Below the pieces are notes generated by a model. The model was not told where the DNA came from. It searched no databases and saw only the letters and a list, made by a program, of their open reading frames with translations. A program made the translations under genes and the position numbers. Shown here piece by piece: positions 24,578-34,432 of a stretch of 64,000 nt of DNA. Where the stretch lies: contig DCCG01000040.1 in NCBI GenBank assembly GCA_002314145.1, positions 1-64,000 on the forward strand, given 5' to 3'. Each line of letters opens with the position of its first letter. Position 1 is the first letter of the stretch. Source of the DNA: Thalassolituus sp. UBA1087 (GTDB taxonomy: Bacteria > Pseudomonadota > Gammaproteobacteria > Pseudomonadales > Oceanobacteraceae).

Positions 24578-26434
24578 ATGCTCAATAAGTACCCCCTGTG
24601 GAAGAACCTGCTGATTGTTCTGGCCCTGGTGTTTGCGTGTATCTATGCAGCGCCAAATCTGTATCCGCCAGACCCTGCCATTCAGGTTACCCCGGCCCGT
24701 TCTGGTGCCGAAATGTCGGAAGCCACGCTTGATCGTGTGCGCGATACCCTCGCTGAGAAAAATATTGAATTTTTTGGTGAAGAAATCAACGGCAGCACTG
24801 CGCTGTTCCGTCTGACGTCTTCTGAAAACCAGTTAAAAGGCAAAGACGCGGTACAGCGTGTGCTGGGGGATGAGTTCATCGTAGCCCTTAACCTCGCACC
24901 GACGACTCCGGACTGGCTGCTGGCAATGGGTGCCGGCCCGATGACGCTGGGTCTGGACCTGAGCGGCGGTGTGCACTTCCTGATGGAAGTGGATATGGAT
25001 GATTATCTGAAAGGCCGCATGGGTAACTACCGCGAAGAGTTGCGTAACCGTCTGCGTGAGGAAGACCTCAAGTACCGCCGTATTCAGCTGGACGGACAGA
25101 CGCTGGTGGTCAGCTTTGTGGATGGCGAAGTACGCTCTGCGGGGGAATCTTTCTTCAGCCGCAACTACCCGGAATTTCTGCAGGATGAGGAAGACGGCGA
25201 ATACGCGGATCTGCGCCTCACCATCAAAGAAACCCAGATTAAAGAATTTGAAGACTACGCCATCAAACAGAACCTCACGACCCTGCGTAACCGGGTGAAT
25301 GAACTGGGTGTGGCTGAACCTCTGGTGCAGCGTCAGGGCCGTAACCGCATTGTGGTGGAACTGCCCGGCGTACAGGATACTGCGGAAGCCAAAAAGATTC
25401 TGGGTAAAGCCGCTAACCTGGAATTCCGCTTAGAAGCGGAACCGGGCGCCAGCCGCTTCCTGACCGAAGAATATGGTTTCCGTAATGATGAATACCGTAC
25501 CGCGCGGCTGCAGAAAAAAGTCATAACCACAGGTGACAGCGTGACTAACGCTCAGCCGGCTTTCGATGAAAACGGTTTCCCGCAGGTCAACATCGACCTG
25601 GATTCCAAAGGCGGCGCCATGATGACTCAGGTGACGCGCAAAGCTGTGGGCAAACGCATGGCCGTTCTGTTTGTTGAGCGCAAACCCAAAACCACGTATG
25701 AAATGGTTGATGGTGTTGAAGTGCCGAAAACCATTCAGGTAGTGGAAAAATCCATCATTTCGCTGGCCACTATCCAGAGCACGCTGGGTAACAGTTTCCG
25801 CATTACCGGGCTGCAGTCCGCCGAAGCGTCGGAACTGGCACTGTTACTGCGCGCCGGGGCGCTGGCTGCTCCCATGTACTTTGTGGAAGAGCGCACCGTG
25901 GGCCCAAGCCTGGGTAAAGAAAACATTGAACAGGGTGTGAACTCTGTGATTCTTGGCCTGGCACTGGTACTGCTGCTGATGGTGGTTTACTACCGTGTCT
26001 TCGGTCTGGTGGCTGATGTGGCACTGATGGCGAACATCGTCATCCTGATTGCCCTGATGTCCATGATCGGCGCCACTCTGACCTTGCCTGGTATCGCCGG
26101 TATCGTACTGACGGTGGGTATGGCAGTCGACGCCAACGTGCTGATTTTCTCGCGTATCCGTGAAGAGCTGAGAGCAGGGCGGTCGCCGCAGCAGGCGATT
26201 CACGAAGGCTATAACCGTGCCTTTGTAACTATTTTTGATGCCAACCTCACCACCCTGATTGTTGCCGTGATTCTGTTTGCGGTAGGCACAGGGCCAGTGA
26301 AAGGTTTTGCGGTCACCCTGTCGTTCGGGATTATCACTTCCATGTTTACTGCCATTGTACTGACCCGCGCCATTATCAATCTGATTTATGGTGGTCGCCG
26401 CATTGATACCCTGTCTATCGGAGGAAGAGTATGA
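24578..26434 (+). CDS. secD: Protein translocase subunit SecD
   Basis: This 618-residue SecD has one N-terminal helix, the large periplasmic P1 domain and five C-terminal helices. Motifs include LGLDLSGGVHFLMEVD near the first helix, LEFRLEAEPG, and the GMAVDANVLIFSRIREELRAG segment in the fourth membrane region. It uses the proton gradient to help pull proteins through SecYEG. Its stop overlaps the secF start by 4 bp. Confidence 0.97.
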   Translation: MLNKYPLWKNLLIVLALVFACIYAAPNLYPPDPAIQVTPARSGAEMSEATLDRVRDTLAEKNIEFFGEEINGSTALFRLTSSENQLKGKDAVQRVLGDEFIVALNLAPTTPDWLLAMGAGPMTLGLDLSGGVHFLMEVDMDDYLKGRMGNYREELRNRLREEDLKYRRIQLDGQTLVVSFVDGEVRSAGESFFSRNYPEFLQDEEDGEYADLRLTIKETQIKEFEDYAIKQNLTTLRNRVNELGVAEPLVQRQGRNRIVVELPGVQDTAEAKKILGKAANLEFRLEAEPGASRFLTEEYGFRNDEYRTARLQKKVITTGDSVTNAQPAFDENGFPQVNIDLDSKGGAMMTQVTRKAVGKRMAVLFVERKPKTTYEMVDGVEVPKTIQVVEKSIISLATIQSTLGNSFRITGLQSAEASELALLLRAGALAAPMYFVEERTVGPSLGKENIEQGVNSVILGLALVLLLMVVYYRVFGLVADVALMANIVILIALMSMIGATLTLPGIAGIVLTVGMAVDANVLIFSRIREELRAGRSPQQAIHEGYNRAFVTIFDANLTTLIVAVILFAVGTGPVKGFAVTLSFGIITSMFTAIVLTRAIINLIYGGRRIDTLSIGGRV

Positions 26435-27345
26435 AGACTCCGGAAATTAATTTCATGGGCATGCGCCGGATCGCCTCGGTGCTGTCCATTGCCATGATCG
26501 TGATTGCCATTGCAGCGATTGCTGTGCGCGGGCTGAATCTGGGACTGGACTTTACCGGCGGTACGCTGCTGGAAGTGGAGTATGAAACTCCGGTCGCTCT
26601 CGACAGTGTTTCTGCAGTACTGACTGAAGCGGGTTATCGTGACGTGACAGTGCAGAACTTTGGCTCAGAGACGGATGTGCTGGTGCGTATGTCGGAAGCT
26701 TTCCGCGACAACCTCGGTAACGAAGTGCTGGGTATTCTGCAGGAAAACACGGCCAATAATCAGCTGACGCTGTTACGCAGTGAATTTGTGGGTGCCCAGG
26801 TCGGTGAAGAACTGCGCGATGAGGGCGGGCTGGCGTTACTGCTGGCGCTGGGCATTGTGATGATTTATGTCGCCGTGCGCTTCCAGTTTAAATTCTCTGT
26901 GGGCGCTGTGGTGGCATTGTTTCACGATGTGATCATTATCATCGGCCTGTTTGCGCTGTTCCAGTGGGAATTCGACCTGACCGTTATGGCTGCTTTGCTG
27001 GCGGTGATCGGTTACTCGCTGAACGATACCATTGTGGTGTCGGATCATATCCGTGAGAACTTCCGCGTGCTGCGTAAAGGTGACTCTGAAGAGATCGTGA
27101 ATTACTCCATTAACCAGACCCTGGGCCGTACCATTATGACGTCGTTAACCACGGCACTGGTGCTGCTGGCGCTGATGGTTGTGGGCGGTGATATTATTCA
27201 TAACTTCTCGGTTGCCCTGATGATCGGTGTTCTGGTGGGTACTTATTCATCGATTTTTGTCGCTTCCAATATTCTGATGGCGATGAATATCAGTCGTGAA
27301 GATCTGATGCCGCCGGAAACAGAAGAGGTGGATGACCGTCCCTGA
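26431..27345 (+). CDS. secF: Protein translocase subunit SecF
   Basis: This 304-residue partner of SecD has six helices and the motifs GLNLGLDFTGGTLLEVEY and GYSLNDTIVVSDHIRENFR. The ATG overlaps the secD stop (ATGA), indicating translational coupling. An intrinsic terminator follows 34 bp downstream. The length is typical. Confidence 0.97.
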   Translation: MKTPEINFMGMRRIASVLSIAMIVIAIAAIAVRGLNLGLDFTGGTLLEVEYETPVALDSVSAVLTEAGYRDVTVQNFGSETDVLVRMSEAFRDNLGNEVLGILQENTANNQLTLLRSEFVGAQVGEELRDEGGLALLLALGIVMIYVAVRFQFKFSVGAVVALFHDVIIIIGLFALFQWEFDLTVMAALLAVIGYSLNDTIVVSDHIRENFRVLRKGDSEEIVNYSINQTLGRTIMTSLTTALVLLALMVVGGDIIHNFSVALMIGVLVGTYSSIFVASNILMAMNISREDLMPPETEEVDDRP

Positions 27346-27378
27346 TGGTCTTCTGCATCCTGTGCAGGCAATAAAAAA

Positions 27379-27403
27379 ACGCATCCACCGGATGCGTTTT
27401 TTT
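27379..27403. terminator. Bidirectional intrinsic terminator
   Basis: ACGCATCC (27379-27386) pairs with GGATGCGT (27390-27397), with A residues before and seven T residues after. It ends the yajC-secDF operon and the convergent acyl-CoA ligase gene. Confidence 0.92.
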
Positions 27404-27430
27404 ATACCTGCCTGATGGCCTGCCGGGGGG

Positions 27431-29068
27431 TTACTGAAAGACCACCGCTGCCGTGTGCTCCTGATGCAGCAGTGTCTGGTATCTGGCTTCCACCAGATGG
27501 CGCTTCACTTTCAGTGTCGGGGTCAGCAGACCATTTTCGGCACTCCAGCTGTCGTGCACCACAACCATGTGATCCAGCACCGCGTGGCTCTCCAGACGGC
27601 TGTTTACCTGTTTCAGGGTACGTTCCAGGCTGGCATTGATATGCGAAGCATTATGGGTTTTTGCTTCTGGTGTTAATACCAGCAGAGCAACCGGCTGTTT
27701 TAAGTTACTGCCGGTGACGCAGACCTGTTCAATCAGCGGGTTTTCCATCAGTAATGCTTCAATGGGAACCGGCGTGACGTATTTCCCTTTGGCGGTTTTA
27801 AAAATATCTTTTAACCGCCCGGTAATACGGACATAGCCGTCCTGATCAATTTCGCCTTTGTCGCCGGTTTTCAGCCAGCCGTCGGGGGTAAAGGTCTCTG
27901 CGGTTTTTTCTGGTTCCAGATAGTATTCTGTCATCACGCAGGGCCCCTGCAGCTGAATTTCGCCTTCGTCTGAAATTCGCAGGTTAAGACCATCGTAGGC
28001 TTTGCCGATACTGCCGACTTTGTCGGCGCGGAACGGATAACTCAGGGTTCCCAGGCCATTGTTTTCTGACATCCCCCAGCCTTCACAGATGTGTACGCCA
28101 ATTTTTTGATACCAGTGCAGAGTGGCAGGGGATATCGGTGCCGAACCGGAACCAAATATCCGTACATTTTCGAACCCCAATTGCTTGCGGATTTTTTTCG
28201 CGACGATGTTTTTCACTACCGGAATGCTCAGCAGACGATTGAGTTTGTGCGGCGGAATTTTCGCCAGTACACCCATCTGGAATCGTGTCCACAGGCGCGG
28301 CACAGAGATAAACAGGGTCGGTGCGACGGCTTTCAGATCATCAACAAAAGTATCCAGCGATTCCACAAAAGAGACGTTACAGCCGATATACAGGCTTGCT
28401 CCTTCGACATAAACCCGTTCCGTAATGTGTGCCAGTGGCAGGTAACTGAGCAGCCGGTCTTCCTGGCTGGCGTCAAGATGAGTGGCCAGCGTCTGACAAC
28501 TCCAGCCATAGGCGCCGAAAGTGTTAATAACGCCTTTGGGATTACCGGTGCTGCCGGAAGTATAAATAATGCTCATCACATCGTCAGTGGATGGTACCGG
28601 TGAGCTGCCCATGGGCGGTTGCTGTAATAATTCGTGCCAGCGGTAACGGGCGGGGATATCGCCATACGGAAAAGCGAATCGCACAACGTCATCCGGTATG
28701 GCGGCACACTGGTGTTGGGTGTCATCCAGTTTGCCAATAAACACCGCACTGCAGTGGCTGTGGTTAATAATATAGCGAATGGTTTCCTGACCGGCGGTGG
28801 CGTAAATCGGCACCGACACATGCCCGGCCATCATGATTGCGAGATCGGCAATAAACCATTCAGCACAATTTTTGGAAAATATCGCAATATGGCTGCCCTG
28901 TTCGAAATTCTGGGCAATCAGGGCACTGGCAATACGGCGGACCTGATCGGCGGCCTGCTGCCAGGTCAGCTCATGAAAGACACCATCGACCGGCTGGCGC
29001 AGAAATACCGCATCCGGTTTGGTGGTTTCCCAGCGGTACAGCATTTCAAGAGGCGTTTTAACGTCCAT
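27431..29068 (-). CDS. AMP-dependent long-chain acyl-CoA synthetase
   Basis: This 545-residue member of the ANL superfamily activates a carboxylic acid, probably a fatty acid, as acyl-AMP and then acyl-CoA. The P-loop-like motif YTSGSTGNPKG, the YLPLAHITER segment, GWGMSENNG, the A8 region DGWLKTGDKGEID and the catalytic Lys in FKTAKGKYVTP are all visible. Alternative starts lie upstream, but the ATG at 29068 has AGGA at the right distance. It is monocistronic. FadD15-like long-chain ligases are the closest type I recognise. Confidence 0.9.
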   Translation of the reverse strand: MDVKTPLEMLYRWETTKPDAVFLRQPVDGVFHELTWQQAADQVRRIASALIAQNFEQGSHIAIFSKNCAEWFIADLAIMMAGHVSVPIYATAGQETIRYIINHSHCSAVFIGKLDDTQHQCAAIPDDVVRFAFPYGDIPARYRWHELLQQPPMGSSPVPSTDDVMSIIYTSGSTGNPKGVINTFGAYGWSCQTLATHLDASQEDRLLSYLPLAHITERVYVEGASLYIGCNVSFVESLDTFVDDLKAVAPTLFISVPRLWTRFQMGVLAKIPPHKLNRLLSIPVVKNIVAKKIRKQLGFENVRIFGSGSAPISPATLHWYQKIGVHICEGWGMSENNGLGTLSYPFRADKVGSIGKAYDGLNLRISDEGEIQLQGPCVMTEYYLEPEKTAETFTPDGWLKTGDKGEIDQDGYVRITGRLKDIFKTAKGKYVTPVPIEALLMENPLIEQVCVTGSNLKQPVALLVLTPEAKTHNASHINASLERTLKQVNSRLESHAVLDHMVVVHDSWSAENGLLTPTLKVKRHLVEARYQTLLHQEHTAAVVFQ

Positions 29069-29374
29069 TTCCATTCCTTTGTTATTTTTATTTCCACCCA
29101 CCCTAAACATTTCATCCGGGCAGTACTGTTAAAAATCGTAAATAGCTGAACTGTTGATCATTGTACGGTGGTACAGAGTATTTCCGGGCTGGCTCCCGGA
29201 TCACTGACTGGAAGATTCGGGGACTGGAAGATTCGGGCCATTGTCCGCCGACGGCGGGTAACCACCGTCAGAAGACCGGATCAGACATTGTCCGGCACTG
29301 AGGGCGGGCGTGTAATTCCGCGTTATAACAACAATAAAAACCGGCACCGGCTGGTCCGCATGACAGGTACAGGT

Positions 29375-30526
29375 ATGCAGATACGACATTCCGCTTTATT
29401 CCTCAGATCATTATGCAGCGCGCTGATAGCCGTGGCTCTGCTGCCCGCTTCAGGGCAGGTTCAGGCTGAGCAATTGTCAGAGGCTGAACGTCATCAGCAG
29501 CGCCTCAGTACCACCGCAATGAGTCAGACGTTGCCTCTGCAGAAACGTATCCGGGCGTTACGTGAACTCTATGCCGATGAGATGGAAAACGGCCGCATTG
29601 TGCGGACATTCTGTGTATGGGATATGCTCGGACGCAGCGGCCCTGTGTTTTCTACGGTAGAAGATCAGGCATTACGCTCACTGCATTACGGACTGGAATT
29701 ACAGCCGGTCGCTTATCAGGATGAAGAGCGGCTGGTGGCAGATCTGCGCAGCGGAGCGTGTGATGCAGCACTGATGAGTGGCAGTCAGGCACTGGCCTTT
29801 AACCGCTTTGCCGGTACGCTGGAGGCGCCCGGGTCAGTACCGGATAAAGATCATCTGTATACGCTGATACAGGTGATCGCCAGCCCGGAAATGACTGAAC
29901 ATCTGCAGGGCGGAGGCTATATCGTGCTGGGGGTGGCGTCACTGGGTGAGCATTACGCCATCAGTAATCAAAAGACGCTGCGCGGCTATTCCACGTTTGC
30001 CGGGCAATCCCTGGCTGTGCCGGCTTCAGACCCTTCTCTGCGACAGCTGGCCAGGGCGTTGCAGGCGCAACCCGAACCTCAGAGTCAGATGGCGGCGGTG
30101 CAGTCATTCTCTTCGCAACAGACGCCACTGCTGATGGCGCCGCTGGTGGCTTTTTATGCTGCTGGTGCCGGCCAGGCGGGTAATGAAACCCGGATTCTCA
30201 ATTATCCGCTGTCGCAGTCGACGATTCAGATGATCGGCCGTGAAGCGCGTTTCCCGCCGGAGCTGGCACAGATTATCCGCGAAGATTTCCTGCTGAAATT
30301 TCCTCACTATGTCCGCCGCGTGGAACAGGAGCGCAGCAATATCGCGGCCGGATTGTGGCTGGATGTCAGTGAGCGGGAAATCGCTGTGCTGGAAAACCGT
30401 ATGCAGGCGAGTCGCCAGGCACTGCGCGGGCAGGGGGTCTACGATCCGTTAATGTTGCGGCTGGCGCATAAAGTGCGTTGCCGGATGAACCCCGACCGCA
30501 GTGAATGCCTGCCGGCTGCACACTGA
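29375..30526 (+). CDS. Putative periplasmic solute-binding protein (DUF6091-like)
   Basis: This 383-residue protein begins with a signal peptide (cleaved after VQA, residues 1-31). The body has a two-lobe binding-protein appearance: FCVWDMLGRSGPVF near the N-terminus, LRSGACDAALMSGSQALAFNRF, then VASLGEHYA. I associate this with the DUF6091 group of putative solute-binding proteins. No transporter gene is adjacent, so any ligand is unknown. The frame is open 69 codons further upstream, but the signal peptide fixes the start at 29375 or 29360. Confidence 0.7.
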   Translation: MQIRHSALFLRSLCSALIAVALLPASGQVQAEQLSEAERHQQRLSTTAMSQTLPLQKRIRALRELYADEMENGRIVRTFCVWDMLGRSGPVFSTVEDQALRSLHYGLELQPVAYQDEERLVADLRSGACDAALMSGSQALAFNRFAGTLEAPGSVPDKDHLYTLIQVIASPEMTEHLQGGGYIVLGVASLGEHYAISNQKTLRGYSTFAGQSLAVPASDPSLRQLARALQAQPEPQSQMAAVQSFSSQQTPLLMAPLVAFYAAGAGQAGNETRILNYPLSQSTIQMIGREARFPPELAQIIREDFLLKFPHYVRRVEQERSNIAAGLWLDVSEREIAVLENRMQASRQALRGQGVYDPLMLRLAHKVRCRMNPDRSECLPAAH

Positions 30527-30561
30527 GGCGGCAGACAGGCCGGTGCAGTCAGGCCTGAGTG

Positions 30562-31494
30562 TCAGTTCTGCGGGTTGCCGCCTGCTGCTGCCGGGCCTAT
30601 CAGGGCGGCAGTGACGTTGTCGGTAATGAGTTTAACAGCTTTGTGGCTGATTTTACGTTCCGCCGATACGGCATAAAATTCCTGTACCAGCTCCGTGACC
30701 TCGCCGATACACTGCACATCGTATTTGGCGCAGATTTCATCGCGGATGGCCGACGGGGCGAAAAAGAAACCATGGCCTTCGCTGCCGAAGGCCTGTAACA
30801 GCGCTGAGTCATCGAATTCGCCACTGATACGCATACTGATGCCCATCCGGGCCAGCCAGCTGAGCAGCTCGGTACGCAGTCCGGACGCCGTATCGGTCGG
30901 CAGGAGCAGAGGGGCATCGTGCAGACAATCCGGAAACCGGCCGGGGAACAGCTTAATCAGCAGGGGAGAGGCAAAACATGCCAGCGGGCTGCGCCCCAGC
31001 GGATGGCTGAAGCAGCGCACATTCATACCACTGGGAATCGGGCTGTCCGCCAGCACCAGATCCAGCCGGTGCACCGCCAGCTCGCCGATCAGAACCGGCA
31101 TCTGCTCTTCATGACAGATAATGCGCATACGCCCGGGGCCGGCCAGGGCCGGGGACAACAGGCGGTGTGCGATGGATTTGGGCAGAGCATCAACAATGCC
31201 CACACGGAACTCAAGCGGCCTTTCTGTCGTCTCCTGATGCATGACTTCCTGCAGTTCATCGCCGAGGCGGAACATTTCGCGGGTATAGTCCAGCGCCACC
31301 CGGCCGGCGTCGGTCAGTTCCAGGCCGCGTCCGGCTTTGGCGAACAGCTGGTTGCCGAGCTCGTCCTCCAGCAGGCGCAATTGCCCGCTGATGGTCTGAG
31401 GTGTAACGTTAAGGCGTCTGGCTGCGGCCAGCACACTGCCTTCCTCCGCCACGGCATGGAAATACTGCAGATGTTTGTAGTTGAGTCGCTTCAT
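30562..31494 (-). CDS. LysR-family regulator, NhaR-like
   Basis: This 310-residue protein has the NhaR-type opening LNYKHLQYFHAVAEEGSV with a winged helix-turn-helix over residues 5-65 (TPQTISGQLRLLEDELG), then the periplasmic-binding-like effector domain. E. coli NhaR activates the sodium/proton antiporter gene in response to sodium; here it faces a BI-1 family gene instead. The ATG at 31494 is preferred over an upstream TTG because it matches the family start. No clear Shine-Dalgarno is visible. Confidence 0.85.
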   Translation of the reverse strand: MKRLNYKHLQYFHAVAEEGSVLAAARRLNVTPQTISGQLRLLEDELGNQLFAKAGRGLELTDAGRVALDYTREMFRLGDELQEVMHQETTERPLEFRVGIVDALPKSIAHRLLSPALAGPGRMRIICHEEQMPVLIGELAVHRLDLVLADSPIPSGMNVRCFSHPLGRSPLACFASPLLIKLFPGRFPDCLHDAPLLLPTDTASGLRTELLSWLARMGISMRISGEFDDSALLQAFGSEGHGFFFAPSAIRDEICAKYDVQCIGEVTELVQEFYAVSAERKISHKAVKLITDNVTAALIGPAAAGGNPQN

Positions 31495-31509
31495 GACAAT
31501 TAATGACAA

Positions 31510-31556
31510 TTCGGGTTTTCCGAACCATTGATAAAAGATAATTCGAATATTATTTT
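31510..31556 (+). promoter_or_regulatory. LysR box and promoter for the BI-1 gene
   Basis: TTCGG-GTTTT-CCGAA (31510-31524) is a dyad containing the T-N11-A form bound by LysR-type regulators. Four bases later a promoter TTGATA (31528-31533), 17-bp spacer, TATTTT (31551-31556) points towards the BI-1 gene. A second dyad, ATTCGAAT, is at 31541-31548 in the spacer. The arrangement fits activation by the divergent NhaR-like protein. Confidence 0.55.
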
Positions 31557-31604
31557 GTGTTGCAGGCTTCTACAATCTCTTTAACTATCAAACAGGAGTT
31601 GAAT

Positions 31605-32321
31605 ATGAGTCGTCCTGATTATCTGAATATGAAATCCAATGCTCAGTCTGAGCCTACCGTACTGGATGCGGATCGTCAGGGTAATTCCTACGAAGTCGCC
31701 ACCGACAGCGGAAAAGTGCTGCGTAATACCTACCTGCTGCTGTCCATGACACTGCTGTTCAGTGCCGTGACGGCTGGTATCGCCATGGCGATCAATATGC
31801 CGCCACTGGGCTTTATCATTACCATCGTTGGCTACTTCGGCCTGCTGTTCCTGACTGAGAAAACCAAAAACTCCGCCATGGGCATTGTGTCCGTCTTTGC
31901 ACTGACCGGCTTTATGGGTCTGACGCTGGGACCGATTCTGTCTTACTACGCGAGTATACCTGGCGGCACTCAGCTGGTGATGACGGCACTGGGTGGTACC
32001 GGCCTGATCTTCTTTGCGATGTCCGGCTGGGTTCTGTCCACCGGTAAAGAACTGAGCGGCTGGGGCAAATCCCTGATGATTGGTCTGGTTGTGGCGTTCG
32101 TGCTGGCCATTGCCAATATCTTCCTGGGTCTGCCGGTGCTGGCGCTGGCGGTATCCGGACTGTTTATCATTCTGTCCAGTGCGCTGATTGCCTATCAGAC
32201 CAGTGCGATTATTCACGGCGGTGAAACCAACTATATTTCTGCCACCGTGACGCTGTTCGTTTCTATCTACAACATCTTCCTGAGTCTGTTGCAGATTCTG
32301 GGTGTGATGGGCGACGAATAA
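31605..32321 (+). CDS. Bax inhibitor-1 family membrane protein (YccA-like)
   Basis: This 238-residue protein has seven hydrophobic helices and the BI-1 patterns LRNTYLLLSMTLLFSAVTAG and AYQTSAIIHGGETNYI with the conserved acidic region before the last helix. E. coli YccA binds and restrains the FtsH protease and protects jammed SecY; other members leak calcium or protons. The ATG at 31605 has CAGGAG upstream. It faces the NhaR-like regulator across 110 bp. Confidence 0.9.
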   Translation: MSRPDYLNMKSNAQSEPTVLDADRQGNSYEVATDSGKVLRNTYLLLSMTLLFSAVTAGIAMAINMPPLGFIITIVGYFGLLFLTEKTKNSAMGIVSVFALTGFMGLTLGPILSYYASIPGGTQLVMTALGGTGLIFFAMSGWVLSTGKELSGWGKSLMIGLVVAFVLAIANIFLGLPVLALAVSGLFIILSSALIAYQTSAIIHGGETNYISATVTLFVSIYNIFLSLLQILGVMGDE

Positions 32322-32384
32322 GCGTTTCATTCCCGTCATTGGTCATGGCGGGATTGAGGGAATTCTCTGTGCTCGAGAAGTTGG

Positions 32385-32414
32385 CCGCATCCTCACAAGG
32401 GATGCGGTTTTTTT
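32385..32414 (+). terminator. Intrinsic terminator after the BI-1 gene
   Basis: CCGCATCC (32385-32392) pairs with GGATGCGG (32400-32407) around a 7-base loop, followed by seven T residues. Confidence 0.92.
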
Positions 32415-32474
32415 GTGCCCGTTCTTCTCTGGTGTCTGTGGTGATCAGCTAGACTGAACAGCAGGAGGGCGGTT

Positions 32475-32765
32475 ATGAAAGCATTAATCCCGTTGATACT
32501 GGTGCTGACAGCATGGCCGGTGCAGGCAATTGAGCCCTGCCGGGATCAGGCAGCCAAAGATGCCAGTGATGAAAAGGCACTCAGTTTTTTCCGCAAACAG
32601 GGCGATATTTTTCACCCGGCCAAAGTGCTGAAAATGCACCATCCCAGTCGCATTAAAGAAGTGGCCAGTTACGTGAAATTCGGTGAAAAGCGCTACAGCA
32701 TTTTTAACCTGGTCACACCGGACTGCCGTGCAGTGTTCCGCAAACGTACCCGTCAGGGTGACTGA
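32475..32765 (+). CDS. Small secreted protein of unknown function
   Basis: This 96-residue protein has a signal peptide (cleaved after VQA, residue 18). The mature chain of about 78 residues is basic and has two cysteines, one near each end (EPCRDQ and TPDCRAV), which probably form a disulfide. The start is firm, with AGGAGG a few bases before the ATG. I do not recognise the family. A terminator precedes it, so it is an independent unit. Confidence 0.7.
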   Translation: MKALIPLILVLTAWPVQAIEPCRDQAAKDASDEKALSFFRKQGDIFHPAKVLKMHHPSRIKEVASYVKFGEKRYSIFNLVTPDCRAVFRKRTRQGD

Positions 32766-32875
32766 AGCACGGGTTTTCTGTCGTTATCTGTTTGTTATTT
32801 ATTATACAAAAACTATGCAAATCTTGTTCGTTGTGTATAGTTATTGTACGACGATCTTAATGGCAGGAGCTTGCT

Positions 32876-33196
32876 ATGACCATCACGATCAAAGAACTGC
32901 AGAAGCAGCACCACATCCCCAGAATCATTATTCACTCGCTGGATATGAGTCTTTATCAGGCCGCCGCTGAACTGGATGGCCGGGAAGAGATGATCACTGA
33001 TAAACAGGGCCGGTTGCTGCGGGCATTCAGTCTGCTGCAGATGAAAAGCCAGTTTGATGGCTTGCCCGTGGCCGCTATGGTGTTGCGCCACCAGAGTGCT
33101 TATGATGAGATGATTAATCAGCCCGTACGCGGCGTTTCTAATCAGCTGGAAGTGCCGCTGAGCATTCGCTCACCGGATAATATTCCCCTTACCTGA
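32876..33196 (+). CDS. DUF6482-like small cytosolic protein
   Basis: This 106-residue protein lacks a signal or membrane segment. Its pattern (ITIKELQ at the start, HSLDMSLYQAAAELDG, EEMITDKQGRLLRAFSLLQMK, and the VLRHQSAYDEMI region) matches what I recall of DUF6482, a small family in marine and pseudomonad Gammaproteobacteria with no known role. AGGAG precedes the ATG. The short 5' region is A+T-rich and may carry its own promoter. Confidence 0.75.
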   Translation: MTITIKELQKQHHIPRIIIHSLDMSLYQAAAELDGREEMITDKQGRLLRAFSLLQMKSQFDGLPVAAMVLRHQSAYDEMINQPVRGVSNQLEVPLSIRSPDNIPLT

Positions 33197-33235
33197 GGGT
33201 CGCCATTTGCTGGGAGCAAGGGGCCAGAAGCCCGC

Positions 33236-34432
33236 TCAGCGTGCGGCCGCCGCCTCCCGGATCGCCGGACGGCCACTCCACATCAGCAGAACACAAATAG
33301 CCGAGCAGGCGATCTGTGCCAGCACAATCGACAGCACACTCTCAGGCAGCAGAGTCGAGGCGGCCGAGATCAGACCCGCCAGAGAAAACTGAGTCGCGCC
33401 CATCAGCGCCGCGGCGGTACCGCCATGCTGAGGAAAAAACTCCATATAGCAGGCCTGGGTATTGGGGGATACCGCCCCCAGCACACCGATTGACAGCACC
33501 ATCGCCGGCACGAACAGCCACAGACCCGCGTCGGCAGCGGTCACCGTCAGCAGCAGGATAAGTGCCGCAAACTGAAGGGTCACCACCCAGCGCAGAATGC
33601 GCGCCGGCATCAGGCGTCTGAGCAGGCGGCGGTTGGTCAGGTTCATTACCAGCATCAGCACCACATTGGCACCGAACAGCAGGGCAAACACTTTCGGGCT
33701 GACGCCAAAGTGTTCCTGATAAATAAAGGATGCATGGGTGATAAACAGCAGCATGACGGAGAATCCCATCGCGCCGGTCAGCATAAAGCGCATGGCCGGC
33801 CGCGTAGCCAGAACTGAACGGTAACGGCTGATGACGCTTACATGGGCTTCATGCGGCGGACGCTGATAGCCACGGAATACCAACAGCCGCAGCAATAACA
33901 GAACAACAAAGGAATACAGGCAAAGGAAAGCAAAAATACCGCTCCAGCCGGTATAGGCCAGCAGGGCACTGCCTATCGTCGGAGCGACGGCGGGGGCGAT
34001 GACCATCATCAGGCCGATCAGACTGAAGAAGCGTGCAGCTTCCTGTCCGGACAGACGGTCGCGCACCAGCGCAGGAACGCAGACCATGGCCCAGCCTCCG
34101 CCGAATGCCTGAATGATGCGCAGAATCAATACTTCATTCAGGGCGTCTGAGAGTGATATCAGCAGACTGGCAGCAGAAAACACTGCCATGCCCAGCAACA
34201 TAATGCGGTCACGGCCAAAACGGTCAGACATAGGACCGCCGAATAACTGGCCGAAGGCCATGACGAAGACATACAGTGAGATGGTCAGCGAAACCTGATG
34301 CACGCTGACTCCGAAGTCACTGGCCATTGCCGGAAACGCGGGCAGGTAAGTGTCCAGGGCGAGGGGGCCCAGAGCCATGGCCATGGCGAGTACCAGTGCG
34401 ATCCCCGGATGGGTATGGTTGGATGTGTTCAC
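33236..34432 (-). CDS. Bcr/CflA-type MFS drug efflux transporter
   Basis: This 398-residue major-facilitator protein has twelve predicted helices. Family motifs include LDTYLPAFPAMASDFGVS in the first helix, the motif A loop GGPMSDRFGRDRIM, and RIIQAFGGGWAMVCVPALVRD. Bcr/CflA proteins export drugs such as bicyclomycin, chloramphenicol and sulfonamides, or amino acids such as cysteine; the substrate here is unknown. It is monocistronic and divergent from the glutathione peroxidase gene. Confidence 0.9.
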   Translation of the reverse strand: MNTSNHTHPGIALVLAMAMALGPLALDTYLPAFPAMASDFGVSVHQVSLTISLYVFVMAFGQLFGGPMSDRFGRDRIMLLGMAVFSAASLLISLSDALNEVLILRIIQAFGGGWAMVCVPALVRDRLSGQEAARFFSLIGLMMVIAPAVAPTIGSALLAYTGWSGIFAFLCLYSFVVLLLLRLLVFRGYQRPPHEAHVSVISRYRSVLATRPAMRFMLTGAMGFSVMLLFITHASFIYQEHFGVSPKVFALLFGANVVLMLVMNLTNRRLLRRLMPARILRWVVTLQFAALILLLTVTAADAGLWLFVPAMVLSIGVLGAVSPNTQACYMEFFPQHGGTAAALMGATQFSLAGLISAASTLLPESVLSIVLAQIACSAICVLLMWSGRPAIREAAAAR

